From: Bradyrhizobium oligotrophicum S58
Lineage (GTDB): Bacteria > Pseudomonadota > Alphaproteobacteria > Rhizobiales > Xanthobacteraceae
Assembly (NCBI RefSeq): GCF_000344805.1
Contig: NC_020453.1
Location: forward strand, 4,187,001-4,251,000
Reading direction: 5' to 3'
DNA length: 64,000 bases
The position numbers and the translations under genes were made by a program. Below, in pieces: positions 55,741 through 64,000 of the stretch (within the stretch, counting starts at the first letter, position 1; the number at the start of each line of letters is the position of its first letter). A model generated the notes under the pieces. The model searched no databases. It was given only the letters and a program-made list of their open reading frames with translations, and had not been told where the DNA came from.

Positions 55741-55816
55741 GGGTATCCTCCCGACTTTTGTTTTCGTGGGGCGACGTGCCGCCCAACTTGCCTCGCGACC
55801 CTAGTCGCTCCGGAGG

Positions 55817-55853
55817 TGAGGTGCATAGGTCAGAATTTCAGTTGCGCACCTCA
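55817..55853. promoter_or_regulatory. Inverted repeat in the divergent sugar-locus promoter region
   Basis: TGAGGTGC (55817-55824) and GCACCTCA (55846-55853) are exact inverted arms 21 bp apart, between the SDR gene and the ABC binding-protein gene. It is a candidate site for the LacI-family regulator encoded at the end of the locus. The spacing is wide for a single LacI operator. Confidence 0.35.
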
Positions 55854-55906
55854 AAAAATGAGGACAGGATTACCGCAAACAGAAGAAGCCGGTTGGGAGG
55901 ATTGTG

Positions 55907-57166
55907 ATGAGACTGCTCGCGAAGCTGGGACTCGCCGCTGCCGCATGCCTGCTCTGGGCCAACGCCGCCGCCGCCGACACCACCGTCAAATGGCTGCATC
56001 TCGAGGTCAATCCGGCCCAGGTGAAGATCTGGGAGGAGGTCGCCCGCGCCTATGAGGCGTCGCATCCGGGCGTCAAGGTCGAGATGCAGTTCCTCGAGAA
56101 CGAGGCCTACAAGGCCAAGCTGCCGACCATACTGCAATCCAAGGACCGGCCGAACATCATCTACAGCTGGGCCGGCGGCGTGTTGAAGGCGCAGATCGAG
56201 GCCGGCGTGCTTGAGGACATCACCAATCAGGTGAAGGGCTACAGCGACAACGTGACGCCGGCGGCGCTCGCCGCATTCACCGACAATGGCCATGTCTACG
56301 GCCTGCCAATCTCGCTGTCGCAGGTTGGCTTTGTCTGCAACAAGGAGCTGATGGCCAAGGCAAAGGTCGATCCGGCCGCCATCAAGAGCTGGGACGATCT
56401 GCTGGCGGCTGTGAAGGCCTTGAAAGCCGCGAATGTCACCCCGATCGTCGTCGGCGGCGCGGACAAATGGCCGCTGCACTTCTACTGGACGCATCTGGCG
56501 GTGCGCCTCGGCGGCAAGCCGGCCTTCGAGGCGGCGCTGCGCGGCGAGAATGGCGGCTTTGCGGGCGAGACCTTCGTCAAATCAGGCGAACTGTTCAAGC
56601 AGCTCGTCGATCTCCAGCCGTTCCAGAACGGCTTCCTCGGCTTCAAGAATCCGCAGGCGGTCGGCTATTTCGGTGACGGCAAGGCGGCCATGACGCTCGC
56701 GATCAGCTCCATCTACAATCTCCAGCGCGCGCTCGCCGCCGACAAGGTCGGATTGGGCGAGGACAAGATCTGCTGGTTCGATTTTCCCACCGTGGCCGGC
56801 GGCAAGGGCGAGCCGACGGATACGCTTGGGGGCATCACGGGCTGGCTGATCACCAAGGGCTCGCCGAAGGAAGCCGTCGACTTCCTGAAATATTTCCTCT
56901 CGAAGGAGGTGCAGACGCGGCTGGCGGCCGGCAACTTCATCATCCCGGTGGTGCAGGGCGCGGAGGCCGGCCTCAACAACGGCTTCATGAAGTTGATCGC
57001 GTCCAATCTGGCGAAGTCGAACTATCACCAGAATTTCTATGACCAGAGCCTCGGCCCTTCGGTCGGCCGCGTCGTCAACGACGTCTCCGCGGAGATCGCC
57101 GGCGGCAGCATGAGCCCGCAAGACGCCGCAAAGGCGATCGAGGCCGCGCGCAAGCAGGGCAACTGA
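55907..57166 (+). CDS. ABC transporter sugar-binding protein (family 1)
   Basis: 419 residues from the ATG at 55907 with GGGAGG seven bases upstream. A GTG one codon earlier is also possible. A signal peptide ends NAAAAD. It has the extracellular solute-binding family 1 fold (VKWLHLEVNPAQVKIWEEVARAYEASHPGVKVE, NIIYSWAGGVL, GLPISLSQVGFVCNKELM). It captures a carbohydrate in the periplasm for the two permeases downstream. Confidence 0.93.
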   Translation: MRLLAKLGLAAAACLLWANAAAADTTVKWLHLEVNPAQVKIWEEVARAYEASHPGVKVEMQFLENEAYKAKLPTILQSKDRPNIIYSWAGGVLKAQIEAGVLEDITNQVKGYSDNVTPAALAAFTDNGHVYGLPISLSQVGFVCNKELMAKAKVDPAAIKSWDDLLAAVKALKAANVTPIVVGGADKWPLHFYWTHLAVRLGGKPAFEAALRGENGGFAGETFVKSGELFKQLVDLQPFQNGFLGFKNPQAVGYFGDGKAAMTLAISSIYNLQRALAADKVGLGEDKICWFDFPTVAGGKGEPTDTLGGITGWLITKGSPKEAVDFLKYFLSKEVQTRLAAGNFIIPVVQGAEAGLNNGFMKLIASNLAKSNYHQNFYDQSLGPSVGRVVNDVSAEIAGGSMSPQDAAKAIEAARKQGN

Positions 57167-57167
57167 C

Positions 57168-58109
57168 GTGGCGCGCCCGATTGTAAGCTCAGCGGCGATG
57201 CATGTCGCGCGGCCGCCGCTGGCTGCCCAAGCCAGTCGTAGCCCGAGCTGGGACGGCCGCTTCACCGTCCTGATTCTGTTCCTGCCGCCGGCGCTGCTCC
57301 TGTTCACGCTGTTCGTGGTGCTGCCCATCGGCGAAGCCGCGTGGTACTCGGGTTTCAACTGGAACGGGTTCGGCAAGCCGACCAACTGGATCGGCTTCGA
57401 CAACTATCGCTTCGTGCTGGAGACGCGCGCGTTCTGGCTGGCGCTGCGCAACAACGGCCTGATCATTGCGGTCTCGCTCTGCGTCCAGCTGCCGCTTGCG
57501 CTGACGCTGGCCCTGATGCTCGCAGAACGGTTTCGCGGCGCGGTGGCGCTCCGCATGCTGTTCTTCATGCCCTATATCCTGGCCGAGATCGCGACCGGGC
57601 TGATCTTCAGCTTCGTCTATGACGGCGATTACGGCCTCGTCGCCTCGATCTGGCGCAGCTTCGGCGCCGAGCCACCGCATCTCCTGGCCTCGACCGACAC
57701 GGCGATGCTGGCGGTGCTGATCGTGATCGTCTGGAAGTATTTCGGCTTCCACATGATGCTGTTCATCGCCGCGCTGCAGAGCATCGACAAGAGCCTGATC
57801 GAGGCGGCGCGGATCGACGGCGCGACGCGGTTGCAGGGCCTGCGCCATATCGTCGTCCCCTTGCTCTATCCGACGATCCGGCTCTCCGTGTTCTTCGCCA
57901 TCGTCGGCTCGCTGCAGCTGTTCGACCTGGTCATGCCGCTGACGCGCGGCGGGCCCGCCGACTCCTCGAACACGATGGTGAGCTTCCTCTACAACAACGG
58001 CATCTCGCGCATGCGGGTCGGTTACGGCAGCGCCATCGGCGTCATCCTGTTCGTGATCTGCGTGACCTTTGCCTTCACTTACAAGCGATGGTTCATGCGC
58101 GATGAGTAA
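57168..58109 (+). CDS. ABC sugar transporter permease (MalF/UgpA type)
   Basis: 313 residues from a GTG at 57168, one base after the binding-protein stop. Six helices. The EAA loop reads EAARIDGATRLQGLRHIVVPLL. The family hallmark LFVVLPIGEAAWYSGFNWNG is near the N-terminus. It overlaps the next permease gene by 8 bp. Confidence 0.93.
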   Translation: MARPIVSSAAMHVARPPLAAQASRSPSWDGRFTVLILFLPPALLLFTLFVVLPIGEAAWYSGFNWNGFGKPTNWIGFDNYRFVLETRAFWLALRNNGLIIAVSLCVQLPLALTLALMLAERFRGAVALRMLFFMPYILAEIATGLIFSFVYDGDYGLVASIWRSFGAEPPHLLASTDTAMLAVLIVIVWKYFGFHMMLFIAALQSIDKSLIEAARIDGATRLQGLRHIVVPLLYPTIRLSVFFAIVGSLQLFDLVMPLTRGGPADSSNTMVSFLYNNGISRMRVGYGSAIGVILFVICVTFAFTYKRWFMRDE

Positions 58110-58950
58110 CGCGGAGACCACACCCAGGCCGTTCGATCCGGCCGTGCTGTTCAAGGCGGTGTTCCTCGCCATCGTCGCGATCTTCGTGCTGGTGCCGCTG
58201 TTCGCGACCCTGCTCGGGGGTTTCAAGTCGCTCGGCGAGTTGCGCGTCAATCCCTTTGGCCTGCCGCATCACTGGGAGTGGCAGAACTATGCCGACATCC
58301 TGTTCTCCGGTCGCTACTGGCAGCTGCTGCGCAACTCGCTGATCATCTCGACGCTCACTGTGACACTGACCCTGCTCGTCGCCTCGATGGCGGCCTTCAC
58401 CTTTGCCCATGTTCGATTCTACGGCAGCTCGATGCTGCTGAGCTATCTGACGCTCGGCCTGCTGTTTCCCGCGGCGACCGCCGTGCTGCCGCTCTTCATC
58501 AGGGTGCGCGATCTCGGGCTGCTCGATACCTATTTCGGCGTCGCGCTGCCGCAGGTCGCCTTCAGCCTGGCCATGAGCGTGCTGCTGTTGCGGTGCTTCT
58601 TCAAGGACATTCCCTATGAGCTGCTCGAAGCGGCGCTCGTCGACGGCTGCAGCTATGTGAAATTCTTCCGCTACGTGACGCTGCCGCTATCGCGCCCGAT
58701 CCTAGCGACAGTCGGGACCATCACCTTCGTCAACAGCTGGAACGCCTATCTGCTGCCGCTCGTGATGCTCAACACCGATGCGCTGTATCCATGGCCGCTC
58801 GGCATCATGGTCTATCAGGGCGAGTATTCATCCGAGTGGCATCTGATCCTCGCTTTCATCACCCTGACCATTCTGCCGACGATCATCCTCTTCCTCCTGG
58901 CGCAGAAGCACATCGTAGCCGGCCTCACGTCGGGCGCGGTCAAGGGATGA
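58102..58950 (+). CDS. ABC sugar transporter permease (MalG/UgpE type)
   Basis: 282 residues from the ATG at 58102, overlapping the upstream permease by 8 bp. Six helices. The EAA loop reads EAALVDGCSYVKFFRYVTLPLSRP. It ends GLTSGAVKG, the standard C-terminus of this group. No ATP-binding subunit gene follows. The next gene is an oxidoreductase. Confidence 0.93.
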   Translation: MSNAETTPRPFDPAVLFKAVFLAIVAIFVLVPLFATLLGGFKSLGELRVNPFGLPHHWEWQNYADILFSGRYWQLLRNSLIISTLTVTLTLLVASMAAFTFAHVRFYGSSMLLSYLTLGLLFPAATAVLPLFIRVRDLGLLDTYFGVALPQVAFSLAMSVLLLRCFFKDIPYELLEAALVDGCSYVKFFRYVTLPLSRPILATVGTITFVNSWNAYLLPLVMLNTDALYPWPLGIMVYQGEYSSEWHLILAFITLTILPTIILFLLAQKHIVAGLTSGAVKG

Positions 58951-58972
58951 ACTGGACCTCACGGAGATCACA

Positions 58973-60070
58973 ATGAGAAAAGTAGGCATCGGTATCATCG
59001 GCTGTGGCGTCATCAGCACCGCCTATCTGAAGGCGGCCCAGCGCTTTCCCGTCCTGGACATCAAGGCGCTTGCCGACATGCGCAGCGACGCGGCCGAGCG
59101 CCAGGGCGCGGCTTTCAGCCTGCCTGCGATGCGGGTCGATCAATTGCTCAAGCGCGATGACGTCGAGATCGTCGTCAATCTCACGGTGCCGCTCGCCCAT
59201 ACCGATGTCAGCCTGGCGGTGCTGAATGCCGGCAAGCATGTCCACTCCGAGAAGCCGCTCGGCATCGACGTCGTGGAGGCGCGCAAGGTGATGGAGCTTG
59301 CCGCGCAAAAGAACCTCCGCGTCGGCTGCGCGCCGGACACCTTCCTGGGCGGTGGGCACCAGACCGCACGCAAGCTGATCGATGACGGTGCGATCGGCAC
59401 GCCCGTGGCGGGCAGCGCCTTCTTCGGCTGCCCCGGCCATGAGCGCTGGCATCCGGCGCCGGGGTTCTATTATCTGCGCGGCGGCGGGCCGATGCTCGAC
59501 ATGGGTCCTTACTACATCACCGACCTCGTGCAGCTGCTCGGCCCTGTTGCGAGCGTGATGGGCTCGACCGCGCGCCCGAGATCCGAGCGGCTCGTCACCA
59601 GCCAGCCGATGAACGGCACCCTGATCCCGGTCGAGGTGCAGACCCATGTCGCGGGCACGCTCGAATTCGAGAGCGGCGCGGTGGTGTCGGTGACGATGAG
59701 CTTCGATGTGCCGAAGCACCGGCACGCGCCGATCGAGATCTATGGCGACAAGGGCAGCATGCTGGTGCCGGACCCGAACCGGTTCGGCGGCGAGGTGCAG
59801 GTGGCGAAGACAGGCGGCGAATGGGAAACCGTGCCGCTGACCCATGGCCATGTCGACGGCGAATTCCGCTCCATCGGCGTTGCCGACATGGCCACGGCGA
59901 TCCTGAACGACCGGCCGCATCGTGCCAGCGGCGCGCTCGCGTTCCATGTGCTGGAAGTGATGGAGGCGTTCCAGACCTCCGCCAACGAAGGCCGCCGCGT
60001 CAGAATCGAGAGCCGCGTCGAGCGGCCGGCGATGCTGCCCGTTGGACGCGACACCGGACAGATCGACTGA
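58973..60070 (+). CDS. Gfo/Idh/MocA family oxidoreductase
   Basis: 365 residues. N-terminal NAD(P) Rossmann domain with GIGIIGCGVISTAYLKA. Motif EKPLGIDVVEA corresponds to the conserved EKP signature, and RGGGPMLDMGPYYITDLVQLLG to the substrate-domain signature. It probably oxidises a sugar or forms a keto-sugar. Tight spacing (22 bp) places it in the sugar import operon, next to ThuA, a frequent partner. Confidence 0.92.
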   Translation: MRKVGIGIIGCGVISTAYLKAAQRFPVLDIKALADMRSDAAERQGAAFSLPAMRVDQLLKRDDVEIVVNLTVPLAHTDVSLAVLNAGKHVHSEKPLGIDVVEARKVMELAAQKNLRVGCAPDTFLGGGHQTARKLIDDGAIGTPVAGSAFFGCPGHERWHPAPGFYYLRGGGPMLDMGPYYITDLVQLLGPVASVMGSTARPRSERLVTSQPMNGTLIPVEVQTHVAGTLEFESGAVVSVTMSFDVPKHRHAPIEIYGDKGSMLVPDPNRFGGEVQVAKTGGEWETVPLTHGHVDGEFRSIGVADMATAILNDRPHRASGALAFHVLEVMEAFQTSANEGRRVRIESRVERPAMLPVGRDTGQID

Positions 60071-60080
60071 GGACAGAACC

Positions 60081-60725
60081 ATGCGCAAGGCAATGATTGT
60101 ATGGGGCGGCTGGCCGGGACATGATCCTGATCTCTGTGCCTCGATGATCCGCGGCTGGCTCAAGGCGGAAGGCTTCGAGGTCCGGATCGAAACCACGACG
60201 GCGGCGTTCGCCGATCCCGCGATTTTCGATCTGTCGCTGATCATCCCGATCTATACGATGTCCAAGATCGAAAAGGCCGAAGCGCTCAACCTCTGCGCGG
60301 CGGTGAGCAGCGGCGTCGGGCTCGCTGGCCATCATGGCGGCATGTGCGACGCCTTCCGCGATTCGGTCGACTACCAATTTCTGTGCGGCGGACAATGGGT
60401 CGCGCACCCCGGCAACATCATCGATTACCGCGTCGACTTGACCAGGCCGGACGATCCCATCATGAAGGGCCTCAAGAGTTTCGAGCATCGGTCCGAGCAA
60501 TACTACATGCATGTCGACCCGGCCAACGAGGTGTTGGCGACCACGACCTTCACCGGCGAGCACGCCCCCTGGATCGAGGGCGTGGTGATGCCGGTGGTCT
60601 GGAAGAAGCGTTATGGCACGGGCAGGGTATTCTACTCCTCCCTCGGCCACCGCGCCTACGAGCTCGACGTCCCGGAAATCCGGACGTTGATGACCCGCGG
60701 CATGTTATGGGCGGCGCGCGAGTGA
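60081..60725 (+). CDS. ThuA domain protein
   Basis: 214 residues from the ATG at 60081. Class I glutamine amidotransferase-like ThuA fold: VWGGWPGHDPDLCASMIRGWL at the start, GLAGHHGGMCDAFRDSVDYQFLCGG split across about 75-100, RVFYSSLGHRAYELD near the end. ThuA of Sinorhizobium takes part in trehalose utilisation, and family members often act on 3-keto sugars with a Gfo/Idh/MocA partner, as here. It overlaps the LacI gene by 4 bp (GTGA). Confidence 0.9.
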   Translation: MRKAMIVWGGWPGHDPDLCASMIRGWLKAEGFEVRIETTTAAFADPAIFDLSLIIPIYTMSKIEKAEALNLCAAVSSGVGLAGHHGGMCDAFRDSVDYQFLCGGQWVAHPGNIIDYRVDLTRPDDPIMKGLKSFEHRSEQYYMHVDPANEVLATTTFTGEHAPWIEGVVMPVVWKKRYGTGRVFYSSLGHRAYELDVPEIRTLMTRGMLWAARE

Positions 60726-61771
60726 CGGCTGACACGACCCCGCTGCCGGCGCGCGCCACGCTCGAGGACGTCGCGCGGACGGCGGGTGTGTCGCTCGCCA
60801 CCGTCGATCGCGTCATCAACCGGCGCGAGGGCGTGCGCGCCAAGACCATTGCGCGCGTCGAGGCCGCGGTCGCCAAGCTCGGCTACCGTGCCGACGTCGC
60901 GGCCGCACGGCTCGCGCGGGGACAGAGCTTTCGTTTCGCCTTCGTGCTGCCGACCGGCGGCAACAGCTTCATGACCGATCTGACCGAGCAGGTCCAGCGC
61001 ACCGCGGAGTGGCTGGCCGGCCAGCGCGGCTTCATCGATATCCTGCATGTCGACGTGTTCGATCCGGATGTGCTGGCCGGCGCGCTGGAGAACCTGTCGC
61101 CGGCCTATCAGGGTGTCGCCGTCATCGCGCTCGATCATCCCAGGGTTCGCGCCGCGATCGATGAGCTCACCGCCCGCGGGGTTGCCGTGGTGACGCTCGT
61201 CTCGGACGCCCCGAGCTCGCGCCGGCTGCATTATGTCGGGATCGATAACCCGGCCGCGGGACGGACGGCGGCCACACTGATGGGGCGTTACCTTGGCGGC
61301 CGTGAAGGAACGGTGGCCGTGATCGCCGGGTCATTGTCGCTGCGCGATCACGCCGAGCGCCAGTTCGGCTTCAGCCAGATCCTGTCCAGCGAATATCCGA
61401 GCCTGCGCGCGCTGCCGACGCTCGAGGGCCGCGATAACAGCGAACTCACGCGGGAACTCACGGCAGCGCTGCTTGCTCAGCACGCGGATCTCCGCGGCAT
61501 CTATTGCTGCGGCGCCGGCAACCGCGGCATCGCCGATGCGCTCGAGGCCTCCGGCCGCGCGCGCGAGGTCGTCTGGATCACCCATGAGCTGACCCAGTAC
61601 ACAAGGCGCTTCCTGGTCCGCGGCACGTGTGACGCCATCATCAACCAGGATCCCGGCCACGAGGCGCGGTCGGCGGCGCGCGTCCTGCTTGCGCACTGTT
61701 CCGGCGAGCCGACCAGCCCCGATCAGGAGCGCATCCGTATCGACATCTTCCTGCGGGACAATCTGCCGTAG
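60722..61771 (+). CDS. LacI-family transcriptional regulator
   Basis: 349 residues from a GTG at 60722 overlapping thuA by 4 bp. N-terminal LacI HTH (TLEDVARTAGVSLATVDRVINRREGV) and periplasmic-binding-protein-like effector domain (about 65-345) closest in look to ribose/inositol-type binding proteins. Being the last gene of the sugar operon, it is likely to be autoregulated and to control the operon, with the transported sugar or a metabolite as effector. Confidence 0.92.
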   Translation: MTADTTPLPARATLEDVARTAGVSLATVDRVINRREGVRAKTIARVEAAVAKLGYRADVAAARLARGQSFRFAFVLPTGGNSFMTDLTEQVQRTAEWLAGQRGFIDILHVDVFDPDVLAGALENLSPAYQGVAVIALDHPRVRAAIDELTARGVAVVTLVSDAPSSRRLHYVGIDNPAAGRTAATLMGRYLGGREGTVAVIAGSLSLRDHAERQFGFSQILSSEYPSLRALPTLEGRDNSELTRELTAALLAQHADLRGIYCCGAGNRGIADALEASGRAREVVWITHELTQYTRRFLVRGTCDAIINQDPGHEARSAARVLLAHCSGEPTSPDQERIRIDIFLRDNLP

Positions 61772-61780
61772 CTGATCCGT

Positions 61781-62179
61781 CTACAGCCAGCCGAAGATTG
61801 CGACTGCCAGCACAGCCTGGGCCGCGAAGCCGACCACGAAGGCGAGCGTGCGGAACACGGGCAAGCCGATCGCGTAGACGATGACGTGGGCGATGCGCGA
61901 CCAGAAATAGACGGCGCAGGCGAGCACGGTCCATTTGGTCGAGTAGTCGATCGCGTTGAGGATCAGCACCAGCGGCGCGAAGATGACGAGGTTCTCGACC
62001 GCGTTGTCATGCGCGAACATCAGCCGCGTCGCCCAGGGCGCGTGCGGCTTGTCGTTGCGCGTGGGATTGGCCATGGCACCGGACAGGCCGCGAATCTGGC
62101 AGCGGTTCAGGATGTAGGGAACCCACAACAGCCCGGTCAGAATGACCGTCAGCGTCAGCCAGAACAGTTCGCGCGTCAT
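61781..62179 (-). CDS. MAPEG family membrane protein
   Basis: 132 residues with four helices. VPYILNRCQIRGLSGAM, RLMFAHDNAVENLVIFAPLVL and YFWSRIAHVIVYAIGLPVFRTLAF are hallmark MAPEG motifs (eicosanoid/glutathione metabolism membrane proteins; bacterial role unknown). Strong ribosome site GAGGGGA. It converges on the LacI gene with a 9 bp gap, and lies 73 bp downstream of phaC on the same strand. Confidence 0.9.
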   Translation of the reverse strand: MTRELFWLTLTVILTGLLWVPYILNRCQIRGLSGAMANPTRNDKPHAPWATRLMFAHDNAVENLVIFAPLVLILNAIDYSTKWTVLACAVYFWSRIAHVIVYAIGLPVFRTLAFVVGFAAQAVLAVAIFGWL

Positions 62180-62252
62180 CGAGATCCCCTCAACTGATGT
62201 CCGTCCCGTCCCGGCGGGACGGAGCGGTTATAGTCAATCGCGGCAGATCGCG

Positions 62253-64000
62253 CTACGCACGGACGCGCACATAGGACCCCGGTGCGTCCTCGAGCGGTGG
62301 ATAGGCTTCGGTGCCGACGCTGCGTGCGGGAACTTCTTCCGGGTCGAGCTGGCTGAGCCATTCGCGCCAGTCCGGCCACCACGAGCCCTTGTGCTCCTGC
62401 GCGCCCTTGATCCAGTCCTTCAGCGCGATGTCCTGGATCTGGTCGTTGGTCCAATATTGATACTTGCCGGCGGAGGGCGGGTTGACGACGCCGGCGATGT
62501 GGCCGGAACCCGAGAGCACATACTTCACCGGCCCGCCGAAGAACTGCGAGCCGTACAGCACGGAGTCGGCCGGCGCGATGTGGTCCTCGCGGGTGGCGAG
62601 ATTATAGACCGGCACCTTGACCTTGGAGAGATCGAGCAGCGTGTTGTCGAGCACCATGGTGCCCGAGGTCAGCCGGTTCTCCAGGTAGCAGTTGCGCAGA
62701 TAGTAGGAATGATTGGCCGCCGACATCCGCGTGGCGTCCGAATTCCAGTGCAGCAGGTCGAATGCCGACGGCGGCTGGCCCTTCAGGTAGTTGTTGACGA
62801 CATAGGACCAGATCAGGTCGTTGGAGCGCAGCATGTTGAAGGCCATCGCCATCTTGCTGCCCTCGAGCACGCCCGAGGCCTGCATGTCGCGCTCAAGCGC
62901 CGAGATCTGGGTCTCGTCGACGAACACCAGGAGATCGCCGGCATGCGTGAAGTCCACCTGGGCCGCCAGAAAGGTCGCCGAGGTGACGCGCTGGCGGCGC
63001 TTGTCGGCAAGCCAGGCGAGCGTGGTCGCGAGCATGGTGCCGCCGACGCAATAGCCGAGCGTGTGCACTTTCATCTCGCCCGTCACCTTCTCGATGACGT
63101 CCATCGCGGTGAGCGGGCCTTCCTTCATGTAGTCCTCCCAGGTCTTGGCCCCGAGCTTCTTGTCGGGATTGACCCAGGAGATCACGAACACGGTGAGGCC
63201 CTGATCGACGCACCATTTGATGAAGGATTTCTCGGGGCGCAGATCGAGAATGTAGAACTTGTTGATCCACGGCGGCACGATCAGCAGCGGCGTGCGCAGC
63301 ACGTTCTCCGTCGACGGCGCGTACTGGATCAGCTGCATCATGTCGTTCTGGAAGATGACCTTGCCGGGTGTCATCGCCATGTTGACGCCGACCTCGAGAT
63401 TGCCCGGGTCGGACTGGCGGATCTTCAGCGAACCCTTGCCGGCCTCGATGTCCTCCGCCAGCATCTGCATGCCGCGCACCAGATTGTCGCCGCTCGATGC
63501 CAGGGTCTGCCGCAGCACCTCGGGATTGGTCAGCACGAAGTTCGACGGCGCCAGCGCATTGGTGATCTGATTGACGTAGAATTCGGCCTTCTTGCGCGTG
63601 TGCGGGTCGAGGCCTTCGGCATTGTGGACCAGGTCCTGCGCCCATTGCGTCGTCAGCAGATAGGCCTGCATCACGAAATCGAAGAACTGGTTGGATTTCC
63701 ACTCCGGGTCGGCAAAACGCCGGTCGCGTGGTGACGGCGAAATCGCCGGCGGCGCCTCTTCGCCGGCGAGTCGTCGCGACGCCGAGCCCCACAGATCGAG
63801 ATAGCCCTTCGCCATCTTGGTCTGGATGTCGCTGGCGCGATCCTTGTCCGAGAGCCAGTAGTCGGCCACCGCCGTGAACGATTTCACGACCTCGGCAAGC
63901 TCGGCCGGCGGCCGGTCCTGAACCTCGCCGGTCTCGCGTGGCTTCAGGTAGGCAGACAGCGCCTTGCCGCTGCTCTCCATGGCCTTCGCGATGTTCATCG
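62253..64000 (-). CDS. phaC: Class I poly(3-hydroxyalkanoate) synthase, 5' end probably outside the window
   Basis: Polymerises 3-hydroxyacyl-CoA into PHA storage granules. At least 581 residues. Catalytic Cys in the lipase-like box GYCVGG, Asp in REDHIAP and His in [13 protein letters not shown]. An N-terminal PhaC_N domain contains [17 protein letters not shown] motifs. An ATG lies at 63998, two bases from the window edge. Rhizobial homologues usually carry a short extra N-terminus before this point, so the real start is probably beyond the window. Confidence 0.93.
   Translation of the reverse strand, partial: MNIAKAMESSGKALSAYLKPRETGEVQDRPPAELAEVVKSFTAVADYWLSDKDRASDIQTKMAKGYLDLWGSASRRLAGEEAPPAISPSPRDRRFADPEWKSNQFFDFVMQAYLLTTQWAQDLVHNAEGLDPHTRKKAEFYVNQITNALAPSNFVLTNPEVLRQTLASSGDNLVRGMQMLAEDIEAGKGSLKIRQSDPGNLEVGVNMAMTPGKVIFQNDMMQLIQYAPSTENVLRTPLLIVPPWINKFYILDLRPEKSFIKWCVDQGLTVFVISWVNPDKKLGAKTWEDYMKEGPLTAMDVIEKVTGEMKVHTLGYCVGGTMLATTLAWLADKRRQRVTSATFLAAQVDFTHAGDLLVFVDETQISALERDMQASGVLEGSKMAMAFNMLRSNDLIWSYVVNNYLKGQPPSAFDLLHWNSDATRMSAANHSYYLRNCYLENRLTSGTMVLDNTLLDLSKVKVPVYNLATREDHIAPADSVLYGSQFFGGPVKYVLSGSGHIAGVVNPPSAGKYQYWTNDQIQDIALKDWIKGAQEHKGSWWPDWREWLSQLDPEEVPARSVGTEAYPPLEDAPGSYVRVRA

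Overview
The window is high-GC, densely coded chromosomal DNA from an alphaproteobacterium. A Bradyrhizobium-like organism (order Hyphomicrobiales) is the best inference. Support comes from the suf operon layout with a second cysteine desulfurase, a class I PHA synthase, a small porin-like barrel beginning with the rhizobial MKKLLLATTA leader, orphan chemoreceptors, and several families of palindromic intergenic repeats typical of that group. No rRNA, tRNA, CRISPR array, prophage or transposase gene was seen.

Layout. 1-6.0 kb: an EamA exporter cut by the window edge, upp, a CPA2 cation/proton antiporter, a DUF3124 exported protein and a PAS chemoreceptor. 7-8.2 kb: a membrane-anchored LysM protein. 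8.2-11.9 kb: an accessory patch of lower GC, rich in palindromic repeats, with a PD-(D/E)XK-like DUF6602 protein, a small membrane ORF and an orphan three-helix membrane protein. 11.9-15.8 kb: a PLP-enzyme group (a MocR-type regulator divergent from an aminotransferase and a cystathionine beta-lyase-like gene). 15.9-18.8 kb: a copper uptake pair (OprC/NosA-type TonB receptor carrying the CxxxM and HxM metal ligands, plus a DUF2946 protein). 18.9-31.7 kb: M23 endopeptidase, Bcp, a giant AsmA-like protein, a Cache chemoreceptor, an MFS carrier, tyrS, anmK and a GST. 32-41.7 kb: an alpha/beta hydrolase, a membrane LytTR regulator, then cysteine desulfurase-sufB-sufC-sufD-sufS-DUF59-sufA and a TfoX-like protein. 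41.7-51.7 kb: a diguanylate cyclase, DEAD-box helicase, caspase-like protein, SDR, outer-membrane barrel, parE and dedA. 51.7-54.9 kb: a leader ORF, paiB-like, argC and threonine dehydratase. 55-61.8 kb: a sugar catabolism locus (SDR, ABC binding protein and two permeases, Gfo/Idh/MocA, ThuA, LacI). 61.8-64 kb: MAPEG and phaC, the latter cut by the window edge.

The most interesting unexplained signals are regulatory. (1) A 25-codon ORF with three consecutive Arg codons, apparently leaderless, is followed by two hairpins and lies upstream of paiB-argC. It looks like an arginine-responsive leader peptide. (2) Three ATGC-N4-GCAT dyads sit on and around a TTGACA promoter in front of the GST gene. 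They look like operators for an unknown repressor. (3) The DUF6602 nuclease-like gene sits in the accessory patch behind small overlooked ORFs. Other points are a REP-like element inside the suf operon, lysine-rich histone-like tails on two unrelated proteins, and an ABC importer locus with no ATPase gene.

All functions were assigned by reading translations and motifs. No database search was run.
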